Below are positions 1 through 8,250 of a stretch of 64,000 nucleotides of DNA, in pieces. The stretch is from contig CALQCM020000017.1 in the NCBI GenBank assembly GCA_943329075.2, positions 1 through 64,000 of the forward strand, read 5' to 3'. The notes below the pieces were generated by a model, which ran no database searches, was not told where the DNA came from, and saw only the letters and a program-made list of their open reading frames with translations. Source of the stretch: Chitinophaga pinensis. Lineage in GTDB: Bacteria > Pseudomonadota > Gammaproteobacteria > Burkholderiales > SG8-41. Positions within the stretch are counted from its first letter, which is position 1. The number at the start of each line of letters is the position of its first letter. A program made the translations under genes and the position numbers.

Positions 1-148
1 ACTGACCGCTGCAATTAACGAGTATGTCGGTTTGCACAACAAAAATCCCAAGCCTTTTGTCTGGACTGCCAAGGCCAATGACATCCTTGCCAAAGTCATT
101 CGCGCCAACAGCCGTTTAAGTTCCAAACAGAATGAAGCACTACACTAG
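1..148 (+). CDS. IS630-family transposase, C-terminal fragment (5' end outside window)
   Basis: The frame from base 2 is open and ends at TAG 146-148, giving 48 residues. It contains the block NPKPFVWTA followed by ILAKVIRA, which is typical of the last 50 residues of IS630-family DDE transposases. Only the tail is in the window, so it cannot be judged whether the element is intact. It marks the left edge of the window as a site of past transposition. Confidence 0.75.
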   Translation, partial: LTAAINEYVGLHNKNPKPFVWTAKANDILAKVIRANSRLSSKQNEALH

Positions 149-155
149 ATAGCCG

Positions 156-434
156 CTACGAGTGTTTGTGTCCTGCACTTGCACTATTTGCCGGTGCTGT
201 TCCCGGGGCGGGTTTGGGATAGCGGATAACGACGACTTGTTCATCGGTTTCGAACCAGAATTCGCCGTGTAACCCATTGGCATCACCGGTGATCAACAAG
301 ATCAGGCCGTCCTCCTCGCGAACTTCGGTGACGGTTTCCCAGGCGAATGTTGGATGGGAGCTGCTCCCAGTACCGTTATAGACGTGGTCGTTCACCCGCA
401 CCTCCGACGCCACCACACTTATTTTGTTGGTCAT
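156..434 (-). CDS. Small hypothetical protein ending in a VIRYP motif
   Basis: This frame encodes 92 residues from ATG 434, which has an AGGA-type ribosome site about 8 bases upstream; a longer start at 560 lacks one. There is no signal peptide or membrane helix. The core (ending GEFWFETDEQVVVIRYP) is rich in beta-forming residues and the tail is an Ala/Pro/Ser linker ending HKHS. The VIRYP string recalls the repeated FVRYP unit of the secreted protein at 5838-6254, which may be chance. It converges on the IS630 tail 8 bases away. I do not recognise a family. Confidence 0.5.
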   Translation of the reverse strand: MTNKISVVASEVRVNDHVYNGTGSSSHPTFAWETVTEVREEDGLILLITGDANGLHGEFWFETDEQVVVIRYPKPAPGTAPANSASAGHKHS

Positions 435-572
435 GATCGGTGTCCTGTCTGTCAATACTGCACGCAAACAGCCTCGCAACCGCGAAGGTGGAGCAGCGAT
501 ACCGGATGCCTCCGAGGCTGGTATGAGCATCCTCCCGTAGAGTAGTCTCGTCGCCATCACGGGTAAAGGGTT

Positions 573-956
573 TTAATTGCTACTGCGCACCTCGATTGTT
601 TCTTGGCGGGCGTGGAGCTGTGTTCCGAATGCGCGACTGTGCGCCAGCAGGTCCTCGCATATCACATTCCATTGCGGGTCGAGGCACGATAGCAGCGCCG
701 GTGGAACGTTAACGCCGGTTTTTACCGGCAGCAGATAACAATCGTGCAATCCGTTCTTATCGATGGCGGCGCCGAACAGGAACGACTTGAGCGTTTCGCC
801 GGTAAAAAACGTTGTCCCTGTATCGAACAGAAGATTGGCGCAGCAGCTGCTTCGCGTAGCCTCGCCATCATTCCCCCCGAGGCCGCATAATGTGGTAATT
901 CGTTGATCTGACCGAGAAACGAAGTCACTATACAGTCTACAGTCGCGTGTAAGCAC
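573..956 (-). CDS. Possible small hypothetical ORF
   Basis: A 127-codon frame starting at GTG 956. The C-terminal half (from about residue 40, ANLLFDTGTTFFTGETLKS) looks protein-like, while the N-terminal part is cysteine- and arginine-rich and may not be real. The start codon lies in a perfect hairpin (956-971) and no good ribosome site is seen. It could be a decayed gene whose true start has been lost. No family is recognised. Confidence 0.25.
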   Translation of the reverse strand: MLTRDCRLYSDFVSRSDQRITTLCGLGGNDGEATRSSCCANLLFDTGTTFFTGETLKSFLFGAAIDKNGLHDCYLLPVKTGVNVPPALLSCLDPQWNVICEDLLAHSRAFGTQLHARQETIEVRSSN

Positions 957-971
957 TCGAAAAGTTTCGAG
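956..971. repeat. Perfect hairpin CTCGAAA-AG-TTTCGAG
   Basis: Seven-base arms flank a two-base loop between the doubtful ORF at 573-956 and the gene at 1098. No T-run follows on either side, so it is not a standard intrinsic terminator. It could be an operator; role unknown. Confidence 0.35.
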
Positions 972-1097
972 AGTTCACTTAATATACGTTAATCCGCATC
1001 GGTCACGCCGCTGGCATGTGGAGCGACAACATGCGTGGTGCAGTTTTAACGCGGGCGACCCGTTATTGATCGGGAAACCCATAGGAGGATCAAGTAA

Positions 1098-1319
1098 GTG
1101 AAGAGAAAATTCACATTGCGGTTTGATGAGACGAAGAACAAATGGGTCCTGAAGCACGATCCCACTGAGAAAATCATCAGGGTCTTTGATACTAAAGAGG
1201 ATAGCACCAGAGCGGGTGTGTTACGCAGCGCACTGGGACGGCAGGGCGGGATCGTAATAGTCCGGACCAAGACTGGCACTTTTGAGGAAGAGAGGAACTT
1301 CCCGGGGATGGGCAGTTGA
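1098..1319 (+). CDS. DUF2188-like small protein
   Basis: The gene encodes 73 residues from GTG 1098, preceded by a strong AGGAGG site at 1083-1088. The pattern of an N-terminal beta strand (FTLRFDETKNKWVLKH), a central helix and a GGIVIVRTKTG strand matches the general shape of DUF2188 proteins, which are small, single-domain and of unknown function. The stop codon lies two bases before the ATG of the next gene, suggesting a two-gene operon. Family assignment is from memory of the fold pattern and is moderate. Confidence 0.55.
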   Translation: MKRKFTLRFDETKNKWVLKHDPTEKIIRVFDTKEDSTRAGVLRSALGRQGGIVIVRTKTGTFEEERNFPGMGS

Positions 1320-1321
1320 CC

Positions 1322-1501
1322 ATGGGCAACAATCCCTCGAAAACCAAACGCTGCCCCGTGTGCAAGCTGTGGATTGATTCCGCCACTGCGCGGCCGTTGT
1401 CACGAACGCTTGTGGGGGGCGGTGTCCGCCTTGTTTGTCCGGACTGCTTTGCCAGGGGTATGGCGGTGAGGAAGGCCGTTCAGGAAACGGATAGTCGTTA
1501 G
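1322..1501 (+). CDS. Small zinc-ribbon-like protein
   Basis: The gene encodes 59 residues from ATG 1322; an in-frame TTG at 1316 would overlap the upstream stop. Two CxxC pairs, CPVC near residue 11 and CPDC near residue 40, are spaced as in a treble-clef or zinc-ribbon knuckle, so zinc binding is likely. It follows the DUF2188-like gene directly and is probably co-transcribed. A role in nucleic-acid or protein binding is possible but not shown. Confidence 0.5.
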   Translation: MGNNPSKTKRCPVCKLWIDSATARPLSRTLVGGGVRLVCPDCFARGMAVRKAVQETDSR

Positions 1502-1614
1502 GCTCGTTGAGTGTAATCGGTCTACCTGCAAGGCGATGGGTTTGAGGGCCGTATCCGGACGTTCAGCGAGTATGGCGTTACACTGACGCCCGGTTAACCC
1601 CCAGGAGCCTCACC

Positions 1615-1830
1615 ATGGCCAGTTCAGACCGTGAAGTCGTCGTCGTAGACATCAAGATCCCCTTTTTTTCGATGGTCATCCTCATGGTCAAATGGGCCAT
1701 CGCAGCGATACCCGCCGTGATGATCCTGTTCTTCATTGGTGGACTAATGGCAACGGTCGTCGGAATGATTTTTGGGGCTGGGTGGCACCACTGGAACTGG
1801 GGTGGGGTGGGGCCTGGGACGGGGATGTGA
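1615..1830 (+). CDS. Small inner-membrane protein
   Basis: The gene encodes 71 residues from ATG 1615 with a CCAGGAG site. A charged N-terminus (DREVVVVDIK) precedes two predicted membrane helices at about residues 17-38 and 40-58. The tail is rich in Trp, His and Gly (GWHHWNWGG), which could bind metal or sit at the interface. I do not recognise a family. Repeat copy A begins 15 bases after its stop. Confidence 0.5.
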   Translation: MASSDREVVVVDIKIPFFSMVILMVKWAIAAIPAVMILFFIGGLMATVVGMIFGAGWHHWNWGGVGPGTGM

Positions 1831-1845
1831 CCTTTGGGGGGCGTG

Positions 1846-1943
1846 CGGCGGGCGCGTTGCGGAACAAGGGCAGAGGCGTTTACTGCTCCGCGAACGTACC
1901 GCGATTCTTTGCGCCGAACTGATTGGCAATTCCACCACCGGCG
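1846..1943 (+). repeat. 98-bp dispersed repeat, copy A
   Basis: This stretch matches 5723-5820 without gaps, with 9 mismatches in 98 positions (about 91 percent). Both copies stay open in the same forward frame and encode nearly the same peptide (LLLRER ... ELIGNSTTG). The copies lie in the same orientation on either side of the SDR/Bug block. Its origin is unknown: a fragment of a coding gene or a short mobile repeat are both possible. Confidence 0.75.
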
Positions 1944-2049
1944 CCGATTGCGCGTTAACCGGTGTTTGTCGAGTGGCGGTGGTGGTCAATGGCAGATTGG
2001 CACAACCTGCCGAGCCTGATCGAATTGGAATCAGCGGTAACGATTCTGT

Positions 2050-2820
2050 TTAGACAAAGACCATGCCGCCATTAATCGGTATGGTTTGCCCTGTGATGTA
2101 GCTGCCCTTCTCTGAGGCGAGAAAGGTGCACATTTCGGCGATTTCTTCAGCGCGGCCACGTCGTTGTGCTGGAACGTGCTCGCGAATCCAGCGGTCAAAG
2201 TAGTCGGGATCCAAATCCGGTTGCTGGTCCCATGACACCGGTTTAGGTGTGTTTTCCATATGCCCCGGCGCGACGTGGTTGCAGGTGATGCCCTGGTCGC
2301 CGAGTTCGTTGGCGATGGCTCGCGTGAGTCCAATGATCCCTGCTTTGGCGGCGGCATTGGCTGATTTGAATTTCGAACCGCGGATGCCGGCAACGCCCCC
2401 GATGTTAATGATGCGGCCCCATTTCTTTTCCATCATCGGTTTGGCGAATTCGCGTATGCAGTAAAAGGCGCTGTAGAGGCTGGTCTTCATGACTTCTTCC
2501 CAGCGTTCATCGGTAGTGTCGAGAAGTTTGCTCATTGGAGCGATGCCGACACTGTTAACCAGAATATCGACGACCCCGATTTCACGCGCTGCCTGTTCCG
2601 CCATCGACCGCACCTGACGGCTGTCTGTTACGTCCGCAACGATCAGGGTTGCTTTGCGGCCGAGCGCACGCACTGCGCGCACCGTTTCCTCGCCCTCGGC
2701 AACGCTGCTTCTGACGTTGATGACGACATCCGCTCCCTCGCGCGCGTAAGCTTGTGCGATAGCGGCGCCAATATTGCGGCCTGAGCCGGTGATCAAAGCG
2801 ACGTGTCCTTGCAGCAGCAT
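2050..2820 (-). CDS. SDR-family protein with atypical active site
   Basis: The protein (256 aa) has the short-chain dehydrogenase/reductase fold: a TGSGRNIG dinucleotide-binding turn at residues 11-18, NSVG at 89-92 in place of NNAG, and a C-terminal ITGQTIPINGG strand typical of FabG-like members. The Ser-Tyr-Lys triad is damaged: the usual Ser position reads NIGGVAG (141-142 are Gly) and the YxxxK position reads N155-AAA-K159. Only the Lys remains. It may be a non-catalytic or divergent SDR. It is transcribed away from the Bug gene at 2932, with 111 bases between the starts. Confidence 0.85.
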   Translation of the reverse strand: MLLQGHVALITGSGRNIGAAIAQAYAREGADVVINVRSSVAEGEETVRAVRALGRKATLIVADVTDSRQVRSMAEQAAREIGVVDILVNSVGIAPMSKLLDTTDERWEEVMKTSLYSAFYCIREFAKPMMEKKWGRIINIGGVAGIRGSKFKSANAAAKAGIIGLTRAIANELGDQGITCNHVAPGHMENTPKPVSWDQQPDLDPDYFDRWIREHVPAQRRGRAEEIAEMCTFLASEKGSYITGQTIPINGGMVFV

Positions 2821-2931
2821 GATGGTTCCCTAGGTTCTGTGTGAACGTTTTATTTGGTGGCCATGATACTACCGTACGCGCGATGTCGATGATGATCGGG
2901 TATGATTTGCGGAACTGATTGGATCGAAAAT

Positions 2932-3909
2932 ATGACGAAATTGATTTTCAGCGGTGCGCGTTTGATGGTTGCAGCGATATTGATCTCGGCGTGTGCGGGT
3001 GCTGTGGCGGAGGTGTATCCGACCAAGCCGATACGCATGGTGGTTGGTTTTTCAACGGGCGGCGGACCGGACATTGTGGGGCGATTGATCGCGCCCAAGA
3101 TGGCGGAAATTCTCGGGCAGCAGGTGGTCGTTGACAACCGACCGGGCGCGGGCGGGAGTATTGCCGAAGAAATTGTAGTCAAATCGGCACCCGACGGTTA
3201 TACGATACTGGCTTGCTCAAACAGTCTTTCGATCAATCCGAGTCTGTACAAGAATCTACCCTATGTACCGCTGCGCGACCTTGCGCCAGTGAGCCTAACC
3301 GGAATCAGCGGGCAAATGCTTGTGGTTGCGCGCGCACTCCAGGCGAGATCGATCGAAGAGGTGATCGCACTGGCGAAATCGAAACCCGGACAGTTGACGT
3401 ACGGGTCGTCAGGCAATGGCTCGGGCTCACATCTGTCGGGCGAATTGTTCAAGGTCATGACCGGCGTACAAATCACCCATGTCCCGTACAAAGGCGGCGG
3501 ACAGGGTGTGGTTGCGCTGTTGAGCGGCGATGTTTCGATGATGTTTGCCGCGGCAGCGCCGGCGCTGCCATTTGTAAACTCCGGGCGTATGAAGGCGCTG
3601 GCAGTGACCACCGCAAAACGCATGGCCGCCGCGCCTGACGTGCCGACAATGGACGAAGCGGGGGTCAAAGGTTATGAGTCATTTCCGTGGTACGGCGTAT
3701 TGGCGCCTGCGGGAACGCCCAAGCCGGTGATAGACCGCCTCAATGCAGCAGTGATTGCCGCAGTAAAGTCGCCTGAGTTGAAGGATCGCTACGCGACGCT
3801 TGGCGTCGAACCGGCCAGCGGTACGCCTGCGGAATTCAGGCGATTTGCCGAAGTCGAACTCAAAAAATGGGCGCAGGTTGTCAGGCAGGGGGCATTGAGA
3901 GCGGATTGA
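2932..3909 (+). CDS. Bug-family tripartite tricarboxylate transporter receptor
   Basis: Bug (TctC-like) proteins are periplasmic receptors that clamp small carboxylates between two lobes. This one is 325 aa from ATG 2932 (a start at 2902 would add ten residues ahead of the signal). The signal peptide ends near residue 26; ISAC at about residues 18-21 also fits a weak lipobox. The mature domain opens with YPTKPIRMVVGF. The N-lobe loop is STGGGPDIVGR where PGGxxD is usual, and the hinge motif HVPYKGGGQG is present. It pairs divergently with the SDR gene. Ligand unknown. Confidence 0.92.
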   Translation: MTKLIFSGARLMVAAILISACAGAVAEVYPTKPIRMVVGFSTGGGPDIVGRLIAPKMAEILGQQVVVDNRPGAGGSIAEEIVVKSAPDGYTILACSNSLSINPSLYKNLPYVPLRDLAPVSLTGISGQMLVVARALQARSIEEVIALAKSKPGQLTYGSSGNGSGSHLSGELFKVMTGVQITHVPYKGGGQGVVALLSGDVSMMFAAAAPALPFVNSGRMKALAVTTAKRMAAAPDVPTMDEAGVKGYESFPWYGVLAPAGTPKPVIDRLNAAVIAAVKSPELKDRYATLGVEPASGTPAEFRRFAEVELKKWAQVVRQGALRAD

Positions 3910-4450
3910 ATAGAATGAATCCGGGATGCTCAAAAAATAGGAGGCACTGAAAATGCGGTAGTTTTGGGCTGCAAGGGTTCTCGCCCAGAACTCAATTTGT
4001 ACGGCACGTATGCCGTAAAACTTCGGTAATTGCGGTGCATTAGCGGAGCACGGTGGCGCTGTCGTTGGCGAGGTTCGCCATTGTGCTTGCTCGTTTCGAC
4101 GGTGCTGGCGGACGCCTTGGGCTTATGAATTACAAAATTTATTATCACTCAACCTGATCTGCCACCGAGATCGCGGCAATACAATGCTCTTCCTATTTTT
4201 TGACCATACGAGTTTCTTCCCATGCAACCTTCTCTCCAGAGAATGATGCACTTGGTTTTTGCGCGCATCAACGTATACGCGTTCGGCAAAAAATGGAAAA
4301 CACATGATAAAACGGACATTCAACCACAGCAGTTAGATTGCATTGACCTCGAGTTTGGGCGCACTCAACGCAGGTGAGCAGATCTCCCAATCAGGATAGA
4401 GGCATTGCTCGATCAATGCGCCCGGCATCCCCCCGAGGGGCGGGGCAGGG
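3910..4450. other. 541-bp intergenic region without a supported gene
   Basis: The region lies between two convergent Bug genes. A good ribosome site (AGGAGG at about 3940) is followed by ATG-CGG-TAG, a two-codon frame, suggesting a truncated gene start. A small hairpin ACGGCA-CGTA-TGCCGT is at 4001-4016. Other frames lack ribosome sites and protein-like composition. No RNA gene is recognised. Confidence 0.5.
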
Positions 4451-5455
4451 CTAATCGGCGCGTATGCCTCTCTCACGGATCAATTTACCCAGCTTGGATA
4501 CGTCACCGGTTAGCTGTTCATAAAACTCTTTACCTGTATTGCCAACCACTTCGATGCCCTGGTTGAAAAAATATTGCTTCACCTCAGGTTGCTGAATGAT
4601 CGAAACGATTTCGCGATTTAATTTTTCGATAATCAGGGACGGGGTCATGGCGGGGGCCATGACGCCATACCAAATGCTTGATTCAAAGCCCGGCATTCCC
4701 GCTTCGGCTAATGTCGGCCACTGTGGCACCAGACTCGAACGCCCCGGGCTGGTGACGCCCAGAACGCGAAGCCGCCCGCTGGTGACATGGGGACGCGCAA
4801 GGAAAACAGCCGGAAATAAAATCTGTATCTCGTTGCCCATCAAAGCGGCAATTGCCGGAGCGATTCCCTTGTAGGGGATGTGCGTCATATCTATCCGGGC
4901 ATTGGCTTTGAATAATTCGCCGGCCAGGTGTATCGGACTACCGGCGCCGGATGAGCCGAAATTTATCCTCGTCGGGTTACTTTTCGCGTAGGAGATAAAT
5001 GCTTGAACCGATGTTGCAGGGAAAGAGGCGTTCAGCACTGCAACCAAGGGCGAGATCCCGACCAATGTTATTGGGGTGAATGACTTTACGGCATCAAACG
5101 ACAACTTTGGGTATAAAGCGGGGTAGGCAGCCTGGGTGCTCATAGCGATGAGTAGTGTGTGGCCATCAGGGTCAGCCCTTGAGGCCATTTCAGTCGCGAG
5201 GATGCCTGCCGCAGCCGGTCGATTGTCGATCACCACGGATTGTCCGAGACGTTCCGAGAGTTGGCTGCCGATTTGTCGTGCGATTAAATCGGAGCCTCCT
5301 CCCGGAGCGAACGGCACCAGTATACGGACCGGCTTCTGCGGATAACTGGTGGCGGAATATGCGGTTGAGAAAAGGAATGCCGGGGATAAGAAAAACGTGA
5401 TTGCCAAAAGCAATAAGAATAGGTTTTCTGAAGGCGTCTGTTTTTGTTTGTGCAT
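4451..5455 (-). CDS. Bug-family receptor
   Basis: The protein is 334 aa from ATG 5455, chosen because GAGGA lies 8 bases upstream; an earlier ATG at 5470 has none. A long hydrophobic signal segment (FLLLLAITFFLSPAFLF) precedes SYPQKPVRILVPFAPGGGSDL, the canonical Bug N-terminus with an intact PGGGSD loop. The hinge motif is HIPYKGIAPA and the C-terminus ends in RGIRAD. The gene stands alone on the minus strand with no enzyme beside it, so its ligand context is missing. Confidence 0.92.
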   Translation of the reverse strand: MHKQKQTPSENLFLLLLAITFFLSPAFLFSTAYSATSYPQKPVRILVPFAPGGGSDLIARQIGSQLSERLGQSVVIDNRPAAAGILATEMASRADPDGHTLLIAMSTQAAYPALYPKLSFDAVKSFTPITLVGISPLVAVLNASFPATSVQAFISYAKSNPTRINFGSSGAGSPIHLAGELFKANARIDMTHIPYKGIAPAIAALMGNEIQILFPAVFLARPHVTSGRLRVLGVTSPGRSSLVPQWPTLAEAGMPGFESSIWYGVMAPAMTPSLIIEKLNREIVSIIQQPEVKQYFFNQGIEVVGNTGKEFYEQLTGDVSKLGKLIRERGIRAD

Positions 5456-5722
5456 CCCGGGATTCCTCAAAACGTTATGCCGATGGTCAGGCCAGATGGC
5501 GGACGCTTCAAGAGGTCGTCATGCCGAGGTGATAAGAGTATTGCATTTCTCCGGCTGCGGATATTTAATCAAGGCCGGACGGGTTTCATGGTCTTTCCCG
5601 ATCCCTTATTTACCCATCCCAAATAAAACTAGTCAATGATATTTGGTGCTGGTCTAAAAAATTAGGGGCGAGATTCAACGGTTCATGTTGGTGCGACCAA
5701 TAAGCGTTGGCAATATTCCTGA

Positions 5723-5820
5723 CGGCGGGCGCGTTGAGCAACAAGGGCAGAGGAATTTACTGCTCCGCGAACGTGCCGCGATGCTTTGCACCGAGCTGAT
5801 CGGCAATTCCACCACCGGCG
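5723..5820 (+). repeat. 98-bp dispersed repeat, copy B
   Basis: Partner of the copy at 1846-1943. It ends 17 bases from the stop codon of the RYP-repeat gene and is read toward it. The open frame continues across the copy (RNLLLRERAAMLCTEL) and then into unrelated antisense sequence, so no complete gene is present. Confidence 0.75.
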
Positions 5821-5837
5821 GGGTGTGCGGCTGTTCC

Positions 5838-6254
5838 TTAAGGTGTCGTGCCTGCCAGCGGGTTGTTGATGTTCAGGGTTCCACTCTTCACGGAAGCCGC
5901 GAGCTGGATGCGGCGGTTCGGCGGCGGATATCTTACAAATCGATTGCTGTCTTCGGCCGATGCGACGGGCGGGTATCTTGTCAGGCCATTGTTTTCGGTG
6001 TTCGAATCGAGTGGCGGATATCTGACGAAATTAGCGCTTTCCACAGTCGAATTACTCGTCGGGTGACGCACCGCGTGGGCGTCGTTGTGTTGGCCGGTTT
6101 TCGCGCTCGTCGCCGGTGTTGTCTCATCGCCTGGCTGCACGGGATATCGAACGAAATAGGCTTCACCTGCGGCATTTGAAAATGGCACGCTGCCGGTCAG
6201 AAATAGTGTTGCTGCAGTCAATGCCAGAATCTTCGTGCTGACCATGTTTTTCAT
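5838..6254 (-). CDS. Secreted protein with 15-residue RYP repeats
   Basis: The protein is 138 aa from ATG 6254, which follows AGGAG by about 10 bases. A Sec signal peptide (residues 1-28, cleavage near SNAA) leads into a low-complexity region. The motif (F/T/V)-R-(Y/H)-P occurs five times, with RYP or RHP at about 36, 63, 78, 93 and 108; the last four are exactly 15 residues apart. Linkers are rich in Ser, Asn, Asp and Glu, and the tail is basic. No domain is recognised. It is probably exported to the periplasm or surface; function unknown. Confidence 0.65.
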   Translation of the reverse strand: MKNMVSTKILALTAATLFLTGSVPFSNAAGEAYFVRYPVQPGDETTPATSAKTGQHNDAHAVRHPTSNSTVESANFVRYPPLDSNTENNGLTRYPPVASAEDSNRFVRYPPPNRRIQLAASVKSGTLNINNPLAGTTP

Positions 6255-6727
6255 GCCTTTGCACTCCTGTGTGGATGCGACAACCCGGATCCAGCGCCTG
6301 CTGGGTCTATTCACGAAAGATGTAGCAAAGGATGTGCCTGTTATTCAAAGCATGCAGAATCAACACGTTATATACATTCTGCCATTTTAATGACGTTTCA
6401 TCGGTGCGCTTTTTATGCCGCGAGCGTCGTCATTTTTGTGACCGAGATTCGATGGCGCTGAGGTTTTTCCTTCAATCACAGGGAATTTGCCGAACACCGG
6501 CGGCGCTTTTTGGGGCGCGCACTAGATTTTGGTGGTTCTGAATCTGTAAACGCTAGATGTTGTGGGGTTCGCGTAGAGCGCCAGAATCAATAATAAAAAG
6601 CTGGCGTAACGCATTAAAAACATGTGAAATGTTGATAATATTGAATGTGTCAATCAGTAATTCAGCACACCGTAGTGTTACGCCAAAACGGTCATACATT
6701 CAGTAAAAAAAAGCATAAGAGGCCAGG
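6255..6727. promoter_or_regulatory. Upstream region of the ParA-like operon with inverted repeat
   Basis: This 470-bp AT-rich stretch lies between the divergent RYP-repeat gene and the ParA-like operon and carries no supported gene. A 9-bp inverted repeat, TGGCGTAAC at 6602-6610 and GTTACGCCA at 6677-6685, lies 40-120 bases before the start codon at 6728. A smaller repeat AACAT-GTGAA-ATGTT lies between them. A regulator or the operon's own ATPase could bind here; that is inference. Confidence 0.4.
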
Positions 6728-7570
6728 ATGAGCGCTGTAAAGATTCTGATTACCAGCCAAAAAGGTGGCGTCGGCAAAAGTACTATCTCCGCCAACCTTG
6801 CAGCTTATTTTTCGGACGTAAAATTCAAACGCGTTACCCTGATCGATTTCGACCATCAGGCAACCGCGAGTTACTGGATGAAGCGCTGCATCTTCCGGGC
6901 TGCGGTCAGGATCTGCGATGCTCTTTCTTATAAGTCCTCAGGGCTGAGCTTATTAAAAGCGAAGGAGGAGTTGCGAATCGCGAGTGCCGCCTCGGATATC
7001 GTAATTGCTGACCTGACCTGGGTTGATATTTTTCCGGATAGCTTTTTCTTTGATTATGACTTGATCATTATTCCATCGTCGCTGTCCGGTATTGAACTGG
7101 CAAGCGCAACGGATTTCTTGACCCGGTTTGCCCCGGTTTTCAATTCGCGCAATCTGCATACGCCCCAGATCATCCTGATGCCGAACCGCTTGCTCGACAT
7201 TAATAATTACCGGACCTTCTTTAACAATTGCGGCTTTCCGGTTCCATTCAGCCTGACCAGCCCGATCATGTTTTCAAAGCCGGCGCAGGAGTCGTTTGGC
7301 GAGACTTATTTTTTCAAGAGCGGCGACAGTGCGCTGAAAGAGTCATTTCTGGTCGTCTGCAAGGAAATCGAAGAGTTGGTCAGTGATCTCGTCGTGAGAA
7401 AAAACAAGAAAATGCAAACCCTGACAGGGGTTGCCTCCATCAAGCGTTCGAATGGCGGGGGACTGCTCGATAAGTTTATAGCGAGCCGCAATGCTGTCAG
7501 GAAAGAGGAGGCCGTGCCCGCTCCCCGCATGAAAGCCGAACACAAATGGTTTGGATTTCTTCAACGCTAG
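6728..7570 (+). CDS. ParA/MinD-family ATPase
   Basis: The protein (280 aa) is a P-loop ATPase of the ParA family. Visible motifs are the deviant Walker A KGGVGKST at residues 14-21, the Walker A-prime motif LIDFDHQATASYW at about 38-50, and a Walker B-like strand IVIADLTW near residue 91. Such ATPases dimerise on ATP, bind DNA or membrane and position plasmids, chemoreceptors or other cargo. The C-terminal 60 residues are basic and Gly/Ser-containing, ending HKWFGFLQR. No ParB gene or parS-like array is seen. It heads a three-gene operon with a coiled-coil and a membrane protein. Confidence 0.88.
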   Translation: MSAVKILITSQKGGVGKSTISANLAAYFSDVKFKRVTLIDFDHQATASYWMKRCIFRAAVRICDALSYKSSGLSLLKAKEELRIASAASDIVIADLTWVDIFPDSFFFDYDLIIIPSSLSGIELASATDFLTRFAPVFNSRNLHTPQIILMPNRLLDINNYRTFFNNCGFPVPFSLTSPIMFSKPAQESFGETYFFKSGDSALKESFLVVCKEIEELVSDLVVRKNKKMQTLTGVASIKRSNGGGLLDKFIASRNAVRKEEAVPAPRMKAEHKWFGFLQR

Positions 7571-7617
7571 AGATCCCGGAAGATTCACAACACGGGTAAA
7601 TTGAAAAGCGACCAACG

Positions 7618-8250
7618 ATGAAACATTTCGATCCAAGTATTGGCTGGAAATCGCCGGTTGTTTCTCTGGGACTTGAGAAAAAATCCCGAGCAACGGGAGC
7701 CGGGAGCGATGACGCTGACCAAAGCGCATCCCATGGTTTGGATGCCCCGGTTGGCGAGCATTCTGCCGCTACCAGTACTATTTTTCATTTCAGCCGCTTC
7801 GGTAACCCGCTGCGTATTTCGGGATTCGACACGGTAGACGGCGATGCGGCCGCGGTGGAAGATAAATCCGCGCCGGTTGCGGAGCCTGCGCAGGAAGTGG
7901 CGCAGGGGTCTGCGGCTCAAAGTCCGCTGGCGTTACTTTCTTTCAGCACCGCCATTAATGAGATGTTTTCTGCGCTCGCAATTCGTGACGGGCAGTCAAA
8001 TGAGTTGCAAGACGTCGTAGAGAGCATGCGTCATTTGTCGGTGAAACTGGACGAAAAGCAGCGCCTCGAAGAAATCCTCGGTAGTGTCAACGAGGAAATT
8101 GCCGCCTTAAGGAATACGCTTGATGAGCGGGTGCTGGCTGCGCATGCACGGGAAAAGCAGGCATTAACGGCCAGCAAAGTCCGGGTCGAGCTCATGCAAG
8201 AACTGGTGAGTTCCCTTGTGATGTCCGGTGAGGTTCGGCACAAAAAATGA
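7618..8250 (+). CDS. Hypothetical coiled-coil protein in ParA operon
   Basis: The protein is 210 aa and starts 47 bases after the ATPase gene. Residues 1-25 are basic (K11, K21, K22, R24), residues 25-100 are an acidic Ala-rich, probably disordered segment, and residues 120-200 form a charged heptad-like helix typical of a coiled coil (QRLEEILGSVNEEIAALRNT). The layout resembles partners of orphan ParA ATPases, where a basic N-terminal peptide stimulates ATP hydrolysis and the coil dimerises, but no family is recognised. Its stop overlaps the next start as ATGA. Confidence 0.7.
   Translation: MKHFDPSIGWKSPVVSLGLEKKSRATGAGSDDADQSASHGLDAPVGEHSAATSTIFHFSRFGNPLRISGFDTVDGDAAAVEDKSAPVAEPAQEVAQGSAAQSPLALLSFSTAINEMFSALAIRDGQSNELQDVVESMRHLSVKLDEKQRLEEILGSVNEEIAALRNTLDERVLAAHAREKQALTASKVRVELMQELVSSLVMSGEVRHKK

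Noticed and set aside
4001-4016. Hairpin ACGGCA-CGTA-TGCCGT after the Bug gene as a terminator
   Set aside because: It is about 90 bases past the stop and has no T-run on either strand, so it was noted only in the gap entry.
5685-6179. Forward ORF of 164 codons over repeat copy B and the RYP gene
   Set aside because: Its second half is antisense to the RYP-repeat gene, which has a signal peptide, a ribosome site and regular repeats. Only the 98-bp repeat part is meaningful.
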